Shown here in pieces: positions 56,762 through 64,000 of a stretch of DNA of 64,000 nt. The DNA comes from Methanobrevibacter sp. GTDB lineage: Archaea > Methanobacteriota > Methanobacteria > Methanobacteriales > Methanobacteriaceae. The notes beneath the pieces were generated by a model. It was not told the origin of the DNA, searched no databases, and saw only the letters and a program-made list of their open reading frames with translations. The stretch is taken from contig JALFJX010000009.1 in NCBI GenBank assembly GCA_022775905.1, positions 236,387 to 300,386 of the forward strand, in the 5' to 3' direction. Both the position numbers and the translations under genes were made by a program. Each line of letters opens with the position of its first letter. Positions within the stretch are counted from its first letter, which is position 1.

Positions 56762-57403
56762 ATGCCTAGTGGAAAAATTTATATTATTGGGATTGGCCCA
56801 GGTGCTGCTGAATACTTGACTAAAAAAGCTATTGATACTGTAAAAGCAAGTGATTACACAGTTGGAAGTACAAGAGCTATTGAACTGTTTGATGACGTGC
56901 AAAATAAAATTGCATTCAATGTTAAAGAACTTTTAGATAAATTAAATGAAGGAGTTCAGTTAGCTTGTGATGGAAATACCGTATCCATATTATCAACAGG
57001 AGATCCTGGTTTTTCAGGCGTTTTAAATACCGTTTTAAGAATTTCAAATGAAAAAGAGTTCCCCAAAGACAATATTGAAGTTATTCCAGGAATCAGTTCA
57101 CTCCAACTTGCAGCTGCAAAATGCCACATTCAATGGGATAATGCAAATGTGATGACCTTCCACGGCAGGGAAAACATAGATGATATTTTACCTGTAATCA
57201 ACAATGGCAAAACAACAATTGCCCTTCCTTCAAGAAAAGTGAAAGACATGGCCCAATTCCTGCTTGACAATGGTGTTGAGGAAGACAGAAAAGTTATAGT
57301 CTGTGAAAGATTAAGTTATCCAGACGAGAACATTGTTGAGTCAACCTTAAAAGAAATTGCTCAAAGTGAATTTACTTATATGTGCATTATGATAATATAT
57401 TAG
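56762..57403 (+). CDS. cbiE: Cobalt-precorrin-7 C5-methyltransferase
   Basis: 213 residues; SAM-dependent methylation of the corrin ring in anaerobic B12 synthesis, needed for the corrinoid in methyl transfer. IYIIGIGPGAAEYLTKKA at the start, VGSTRAIELF, the SAM loop LSTGDPGFSGVL, and PGISSLQLAAAK. Usual length for a stand-alone CbiE; no other cbi gene is adjacent. Confidence 0.93.
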   Translation: MPSGKIYIIGIGPGAAEYLTKKAIDTVKASDYTVGSTRAIELFDDVQNKIAFNVKELLDKLNEGVQLACDGNTVSILSTGDPGFSGVLNTVLRISNEKEFPKDNIEVIPGISSLQLAAAKCHIQWDNANVMTFHGRENIDDILPVINNGKTTIALPSRKVKDMAQFLLDNGVEEDRKVIVCERLSYPDENIVESTLKEIAQSEFTYMCIMIIY

Positions 57404-57530
57404 GATAATTTATTCCTAAAAACCATTTTAAAAGTCATTTACTATTTATTTTTAAAATTAAAGTTTATATATTCAAAATATCAATCTTTTAATGCCAATT
57501 TGATAAAAAATTGGTATTGAGGTAGATATT

Positions 57531-60332
57531 ATGAATGCAAAAATAAACACCACTTGTTTCATTTTACTATTTCTTTTTTTAATTACTGCCGTTTCGGCAG
57601 CAGATGTTAAAAATGAAACAATATTAACTGCTCAACAGCCTGATTCCAATCAGGAATTAAATAAATTAAGTACCAGCAAAACAACAGTTAAAGAAAAAGT
57701 TACTTTAAGTGCTCCCGATTTAAAGATGTATTATAAAGACGGAAGCAAATTTAAAGCAACAGTGAAAAATAAGAATAAAAAAGCAATAACAAAAGCAAAA
57801 GTGGATTTTACCGTTAATGGCAAAGTCTACAGTAAACAGACAGACAGCAAAGGAAATGTTTATCTTACAATCAGTTTAAAAAGTGGAAACTATCCAATTA
57901 CCACAAAATTTGCTGGAACAAGCAAATACTCTGCATCATCCAAAAAAAGTACCATTACAGTCAAAAGCACGATAAAGTGTAGTGATTTTAAAAAATATTA
58001 CAAAAATACATCACCATACACTTCCACATTTTATGATAAAAAAGGAAGTATATTGAAGAATACTGCAGTTAAATTTAAGTTAAACAGCAAATATTACTCT
58101 GTTAAAACCAATTCCAAAGGAATTGGAAAATTATCAGTGAACACGAAACCCGGAACATATTCCATTACAATTACAAATCCGAAAACTTCCGAAACTATCA
58201 GCAAAAAAATCACCATAAAAAGCCTAATTGAAACAACAGACCTGACCATCAATAACAGAAATGACGGCAAATTCAATGTAAAAGTATTCAATATCAATGG
58301 TAACATCTATCCAAATCAAAAAGTTACTTTTAAGCTCAATGGAAAGACCTATTCAAAAACAACCAATAAAAATGGAATTGCAATACTTGACGTCAATTTA
58401 GATGCCGGGAAATATTCAATAACAACTGAATATCTTGACCTTAAAAACACCAACAAGATCAATATAAATAAAATTGTAAAATCCGCCAGCTACACCCATA
58501 CAACATTAATACCCAATTACGTTAATGTTACTGCAAAACTCGTGATTAACAATTCGGTTTACTGTTTAAAATCCGGAATCAACGGAATTATAAAAATGCC
58601 AAAAAAAGAGTTATTCAAAATTCAGATAGGAGATAAAGTTTACATATTTTCAACATCCTCCAACAGTGGCATAAATTCTACCCAACTTAGATATGGATAT
58701 AGCTACCTAGTTCCTTTTGATGGAAGTGGAATAAAAATTGATGAAAACAAAAAAAACTTAACATCAGCAGGCATAATCCTAACCAAAGTCGATGATTACA
58801 CCCAAATAGATTATCAGAGTAAAACCAAAGACAATATAGCATTGTTTGGTTTTTATGCAAGCAAAGGATTGGATAAAAGTGAAACTTTAACTTACATGGA
58901 AAATGACAAGATTACTGCAAAAGTTAACTTTCAAACATTGAGCTTTGATGAATTTGGAGTAATGTACAGTTTATCTGCATTACACGGGAAAACAATATAT
59001 AATTTCAATTATGAAAACTATAATGACTCAATCAGATTCACAAATACAAATACCCCAGTGACATTCAGCTATTTTGGAAATTCAATTGTAGGTTATACAT
59101 CAAAAGAAGACATCATAACAAAATTTAGAATTGATGATACCGAAGAATATGAAAAGAAAGAAAGCATAAGCTATGGCCTCAACAATAACTATAGAACCGC
59201 AATGGGTTTTGAAGTTCTACAGTCATACACAATAATCAATGAGAAAATAACCCAGAATATTCTTGAAAATTGGGTTTCAAGAAATCCAGATTATTTAAGT
59301 AGATTCGGAGTTATGAACGTTTATGGAATGCATTTAGCATCTCTTGAAGTAACATGGCTTGCTGATATCCTTGCAGATAGCAACTCCAAAGAGTTAAATG
59401 TAAACTGGAAAAGAAGCAAAAGCTTAACAATATTAGGTGGAATAAATCTAGATGACACTTATCTGAACATTTTAAATGCAGATATGGGAATGGAAGTTAC
59501 TGGAGATTCAAATAACACTTTTCTATTTAGATTGTTGAATTCCGTTAATTTACCTAATATTGAAGAATATGCCCTATTGAAAGTTGCTGACAGATATTTA
59601 GATAAAAGTTCAAACTCATTAGATAATGTATTTTCATCAATTCTAGAAAATACTTTTAGCATTGCACAATTAGGAGATTTGATTTACATATTTTCAAATA
59701 ATACAAACTCATCAGTTATTATAAATATCACCAGTGGTGTTTCAAGTGTAATTTTGGCTCAAAATTCAATTTACAAAGGATCATCCATCAAAACAACCTG
59801 TGATTGCTGTGGAGTTGGAATACTTCCAAAAGATATAATTAAAGGAATAGATGATACAATTAACTTCATTAAAAATGGATTAGAAACCATATATGATAAT
59901 AAAACACATCCTTTTACTAAACTGCTATATATGACTGCAAACCTACTTGCAAAACCATTAAGTGGATTAGGCTCCTTAGGAATGAACATATTTACTACAA
60001 TGGCACTTATACAGAGTGGAGGAGTTACATATAGAAATGAGATGGTTGAGAAAACAGAATGGCATAATGTAATGGACAAAATTACATTTACCCGACCAGG
60101 ATATCTGCAATCCAAAAAAATCTACAATATACCAAATGAAAATGGAGATTATGATTTTATTGAAGTGAAAATCAAGGATGATATGACATTAGACAGAAAT
60201 AATGCAGTTTACATTAGTGATGGCAAAACAAGAAAACTGAGTGAAGAAGAGACCTATGAATATTTTAGCGACAAATATTGGTCTCCATTCAATATACCTC
60301 AAAAATATTGGGATGAAAGTTGGAACAGGTGA
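57531..60332 (+). CDS. Adhesin-like protein: Ig-like repeats plus large C-terminal region
   Basis: 933 residues. Signal peptide (INTTCFILLFLFLITAVSAAD), then three to four Ig-like repeats of ~85-95 residues (about 55-330, with KVDFTVNGKVYSKQTDSKGN-type motifs), basic and Thr/Lys-rich. Beyond residue ~340 is a long region I do not recognise, with CDCCG near 770 and a hydrophobic stretch near 800-830. The last ~100 residues are charged and end WDESWNR. Unlike the two adhesins at 1-9 kb, the Ig repeats are N-terminal. Its stop codon TGA is part of the ribosome-binding site of the next gene, so the two are coupled. Confidence 0.78.
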   Translation: MNAKINTTCFILLFLFLITAVSAADVKNETILTAQQPDSNQELNKLSTSKTTVKEKVTLSAPDLKMYYKDGSKFKATVKNKNKKAITKAKVDFTVNGKVYSKQTDSKGNVYLTISLKSGNYPITTKFAGTSKYSASSKKSTITVKSTIKCSDFKKYYKNTSPYTSTFYDKKGSILKNTAVKFKLNSKYYSVKTNSKGIGKLSVNTKPGTYSITITNPKTSETISKKITIKSLIETTDLTINNRNDGKFNVKVFNINGNIYPNQKVTFKLNGKTYSKTTNKNGIAILDVNLDAGKYSITTEYLDLKNTNKININKIVKSASYTHTTLIPNYVNVTAKLVINNSVYCLKSGINGIIKMPKKELFKIQIGDKVYIFSTSSNSGINSTQLRYGYSYLVPFDGSGIKIDENKKNLTSAGIILTKVDDYTQIDYQSKTKDNIALFGFYASKGLDKSETLTYMENDKITAKVNFQTLSFDEFGVMYSLSALHGKTIYNFNYENYNDSIRFTNTNTPVTFSYFGNSIVGYTSKEDIITKFRIDDTEEYEKKESISYGLNNNYRTAMGFEVLQSYTIINEKITQNILENWVSRNPDYLSRFGVMNVYGMHLASLEVTWLADILADSNSKELNVNWKRSKSLTILGGINLDDTYLNILNADMGMEVTGDSNNTFLFRLLNSVNLPNIEEYALLKVADRYLDKSSNSLDNVFSSILENTFSIAQLGDLIYIFSNNTNSSVIINITSGVSSVILAQNSIYKGSSIKTTCDCCGVGILPKDIIKGIDDTINFIKNGLETIYDNKTHPFTKLLYMTANLLAKPLSGLGSLGMNIFTTMALIQSGGVTYRNEMVEKTEWHNVMDKITFTRPGYLQSKKIYNIPNENGDYDFIEVKIKDDMTLDRNNAVYISDGKTRKLSEEETYEYFSDKYWSPFNIPQKYWDESWNR

Positions 60333-60337
60333 TAAAA

Positions 60338-60652
60338 ATTAAAAGTAAACTAAAAATAGGATTAATAATTATCATATTATGCATTTTGATAGCTATTACA
60401 ATCATTTATCCAAAATATAGTGCAATATGGGATGCATTATTTTTAATTAGCATTCTTTACACCAGCACACAAACAATTCTTGATACAAATAGAATATCCA
60501 ATAGAAAATTGCCAAGTATTGTCATAATGACAATCATATTTGCAATAATTGTCGCTTTGTATGAAATATCTATTGGAGAATCATTGATATTTTCAACAGC
60601 AATATTGATTTTTGCAAATCTGCTAGATGAAATATTAAATAAAAAAAAGTAG
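60338..60652 (+). CDS. Small membrane protein coupled to adhesin
   Basis: 104 residues with about three membrane helices (IGLIIIILCILIAITIIY; IWDALFLISILYT; VIMTIIFAIIVALYE to LIFSTAILIFANLL) and a Lys end. Family not recognised. AGGTGA overlaps the adhesin stop and is followed after five bases by ATT 60338, the likely start; the only standard start in frame, TTG 60320, lies upstream of that site. Could be a membrane partner or a protection protein for the adhesin's C-terminal domain; neither is shown. Confidence 0.68.
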   Translation: MKSKLKIGLIIIILCILIAITIIYPKYSAIWDALFLISILYTSTQTILDTNRISNRKLPSIVIMTIIFAIIVALYEISIGESLIFSTAILIFANLLDEILNKKK

Positions 60653-60694
60653 TTAAAAGTTAAAATAATCTTTTATTTTAACTTATTTTTAATT

Positions 60695-61720
<1,026 letters not shown>

Positions 61721-61857
61721 TTAATAAAATTACTTTTAGTAACTAAATGTTATTTAATTCATTATAGTATATAAAATTAATTATATGCCTAAAGAACCTT
61801 CACTAAAAAATACAATATACTATATAAATTAATAATTACATATTATTTAATGTATAA

Positions 61858-62667
61858 ATGATAAAGGTTGGTGAGAATATTAGCAAAATTCCTGAACTAG
61901 ACTGCGAAAAAACAAAAAGTACAATTGTTGACTTCATTAAATCAAAAGTATCCGAATCCAAATCAAAAGGAATCATAGTTGGTTTAAGTGGAGGAATTGA
62001 TTCTACACTTACAGCATATTTAGCCTGCGAAGCTGTTGGAAAAGAAAACGTATTTGGATTGACATTGCCATCCACTACAACCCCAACAGAAGATAAGATT
62101 CACGGAATCGACATAGCTCAAAAGTTAGGAATCAAATATAAAGAAATAGCTATTGACTCTGTTTTAAACGAATATATATCAATAACACAAATTGAGAATG
62201 ATGATTTAGCTATTGGTAATTTAAAAGCTAGAATTAGAATGTCAATCATTTATTATTATGCTAACCATGAAAATTACCTCGTTGGAGGAACAGGTAATAG
62301 AAGTGAAATCTTAATCGGTTATTTCACAAAATATGGTGATGGTGCATCAGATATTGAACCTATTGGAGATTTGTATAAAACTGATGTATTTAAATTAAGT
62401 AAATTCTTAGGAATCCAAGAAGAAATCCTCAATAAGCCTCCTCGTGCAGGATTATGGGAAGACCAAACTGATGAAGATGAAATTGGAATGAACTATGAAT
62501 TACTTGATCAAATTCTTTATCTTTACACTGAAAAAGATATGAAAAATACTGAAATAAGTGAAAACTTAGATATTTCAGCAGATGACGTTGATATGATCAT
62601 TAATAGAATAATCAGGAGTGAACACAAAAGTAAATTCCCTGAAAGTCCTAAAAAAACAATATTATGA
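61858..62667 (+). CDS. nadE: NAD synthetase, ammonia-dependent
   Basis: 269 residues; last step of NAD synthesis. ATP pyrophosphatase P-loop [15 protein letters not shown] near residue 43, [47 protein letters not shown], and [16 protein letters not shown]. No glutaminase domain is attached, so it uses ammonia or a partner. No clear Shine-Dalgarno at ATG 61858. Confidence 0.95.
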   Translation: MIKVGENISKIPELDCEKTKSTIVDFIKSKVSESKSKGIIVGLSGGIDSTLTAYLACEAVGKENVFGLTLPSTTTPTEDKIHGIDIAQKLGIKYKEIAIDSVLNEYISITQIENDDLAIGNLKARIRMSIIYYYANHENYLVGGTGNRSEILIGYFTKYGDGASDIEPIGDLYKTDVFKLSKFLGIQEEILNKPPRAGLWEDQTDEDEIGMNYELLDQILYLYTEKDMKNTEISENLDISADDVDMIINRIIRSEHKSKFPESPKKTIL

Positions 62668-62677
62668 TGGTGATTTA

Positions 62678-64000
62678 GTGAGCGAAAATATTGAAAAGAA
62701 ATGGCAAAAAAAATGGGCGGATGCAAAAATATTTGAATCCAACCCAGATGAAAGAGAAAAATTATACCTTACCGTTGCTTTTCCATACCCTAGTGGAGCA
62801 ATGCATATAGGTCACGGACGTACATACACCGTACCAGATGTTTATGCAAGATTTAAAAGAATGGAAGGATATAATGTATTATTCCCAATGGCATGGCACG
62901 TAACTGGTGCACCAGTTATTGGAATTGCAGACAGGATTAAAAGAAAAGATCCATGGACTCTTGACTTATATCACAGAGTACACAAAGTTCCTAAAGAAAC
63001 TTTACCTGAATTAGAAGACCCAGAATTTATTGTAAAATACTTCTCAACTGAATATCATGAAGTAATGGAAGAAATGGGCTATTCTATCGATTGGAGAAGA
63101 GAATTTAGAACTATTGATCCAACATACAAAAAATTCATCGAATGGCAAATTACCCAATTGCATGAAAAAGGTTTAGTTGCAAAAGGTGAACACCCAGTAA
63201 AATATTGTCCTAACTGTGACAACCCAGTTGGAGACCACGATTTACTTGAAGGTGAAGGAGTAGGAGTTAACGAATTAACTTTACTTAAATTCCCAATTGG
63301 AGATAAAATTCTCGTAACCGCAACTTTAAGACCTGAAACTATCGTCGGAGCAACAAACATATGGTTAAATCCTGATGTTGAATATGTTTTAGTCAATGCT
63401 AACGGTGAAAAATGGGTCATTACCAAAGAAGCTCACTACAATTTACAAAACCAAATTAAAAACTTAGATATCATATCTGAAATTGATCCTAATGACATTA
63501 TTGGTCAAATGGCAACTAACCCATTTACTAGTGCAGAATTACCTGTTTTCCCAGCTAGTTTCGTAAGTGCATCCTACGGAAGTGGGGTCGTATTTTCAGA
63601 ACCTGCAGATGCACCAGCAGATTACATTGCTCTTCAAGACTTAAAAAACAATGATGAATTAATAGCTAAATACAACTTAAAAGGAATTATCGAAAACGTT
63701 AATCCAATTCCAGTATGTACTCTTAAAGGCTATGGAGAAATTCCGGCAGCAGACATCATTGAAAGACTTGGAATTACAGATCAAAACGATGAAAAATTAC
63801 ATGAAGCTACCAATGAGTTATACAAAGCTCAACACAGTAAAGGTAAAATCATCGAATCCATACCTGATTTCGGTGGTATGAAAGTTCGTTTTGCTCGTGA
63901 AGAGTTAAAAGAGAAATTAATTGCAGACAACATGGCTACAATCATGTACGACTTTGCTGAAAGACCAGTAGTCTGCAGATGCGGTAACAACTGTGTAGTT
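62678..64000 (+). CDS. leuS: Leucyl-tRNA synthetase, 5' part (runs off window end)
   Basis: Class I aminoacyl-tRNA synthetase; the first 441 residues are present and the frame is open at the end. GTG start at 62678 four bases after GGTGA, 10 bases after nadE. HIGH motif MHIGHG near residue 44, [13 protein letters not shown], and editing-domain elements [17 protein letters not shown] and [17 protein letters not shown]. The archaeal/eukaryotic layout is clear. The KMSKS part lies beyond the window. Confidence 0.96.
   Translation, partial: MSENIEKKWQKKWADAKIFESNPDEREKLYLTVAFPYPSGAMHIGHGRTYTVPDVYARFKRMEGYNVLFPMAWHVTGAPVIGIADRIKRKDPWTLDLYHRVHKVPKETLPELEDPEFIVKYFSTEYHEVMEEMGYSIDWRREFRTIDPTYKKFIEWQITQLHEKGLVAKGEHPVKYCPNCDNPVGDHDLLEGEGVGVNELTLLKFPIGDKILVTATLRPETIVGATNIWLNPDVEYVLVNANGEKWVITKEAHYNLQNQIKNLDIISEIDPNDIIGQMATNPFTSAELPVFPASFVSASYGSGVVFSEPADAPADYIALQDLKNNDELIAKYNLKGIIENVNPIPVCTLKGYGEIPAADIIERLGITDQNDEKLHEATNELYKAQHSKGKIIESIPDFGGMKVRFAREELKEKLIADNMATIMYDFAERPVVCRCGNNCVV

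Overview
The window comes from an AT-rich euryarchaeal methanogen, most likely Methanobrevibacter or a close relative in the Methanobacteriales. The evidence is an frhADGB F420-reducing hydrogenase operon, a cfbD gene for coenzyme F430 synthesis, archaeal replication proteins (PCNA, GINS), the archaeal rpl44e-rps27e-aIF2alpha-nop10 operon, an archaeal RNase P RNA, and very large Asn/Thr/Ser-rich adhesin-like surface proteins typical of Methanobrevibacter. Genes usually start behind a Shine-Dalgarno of the form GGTGA followed by 4-5 bases. I used this spacing to correct many start codons.

Layout. 1-942: 3' part of dnaJ. 1.2-15.1 kb: a surface-protein island with two parallel-beta-helix/Ig-like adhesins, a secreted membrane-anchored CobN-like chelatase protein and a divergent DUF1002 secreted protein. 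15.1-17 kb: a small unknown gene, RNase P RNA behind initiator tRNA, and two small membrane/coiled-coil genes. 17-21.5 kb: methionine aminopeptidase and the frhADGB operon. 21.7-22.6 kb: a Gly/Ser-repeat PepSY-like secreted protein and two tRNA-Arg genes. 22.6-28 kb: endonuclease Q, the ribosomal/translation operon ending in nop10 and a PAC2-family gene, then GINS and PCNA. 28.1-34.5 kb: the complete trpEGDCFBA operon with TGTACA boxes at its promoter. 34.6-42.6 kb: small membrane proteins, an XRE regulator, purB, a copper P-type ATPase, a ferredoxin-nitroreductase, an amidohydrolase and a DUF126 (aconitase-X small subunit) gene. 42.6-48 kb: tRNA-Arg(GCG)-truD, a pilin-like protein, an AIR-synthase-like gene, hisH, cfbD and a C-GCAxxG protein. 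48.2-49.8 kb: two adjacent frameshifted genes (RNase HI and an ion permease). 49.8-55 kb: small conserved genes, YchF, a 33-bp tandem repeat, a metallophosphoesterase and a holin/phosphodiesterase fusion. 55-57.4 kb: a macro-sirtuin with a zinc macrodomain protein, and cbiE. 57.5-64 kb: a third adhesin-like protein with a coupled small membrane protein, an ArsA/Get3 ATPase, nadE and the 5' part of leuS.

How the parts work together. The window joins energy metabolism (Frh), cofactor synthesis (CfbD, CbiE, NadE), tryptophan synthesis, translation and replication housekeeping, and a sizeable cell-surface inventory. The most notable observations are: four genes whose ribosome-binding sites point to non-canonical start codons (ATT, ACG/ATC, ATA, ATT); a shared promoter block about 97 bases upstream of two adhesins; a ten-cysteine repeat inserted in an adhesin; tRNA genes placed directly in front of rnpB and truD; a sirtuin/macrodomain ADP-ribosylation pair; and a tandem 33-bp repeat in a divergent promoter region. 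I did not find a wholly unprecedented multi-gene system.
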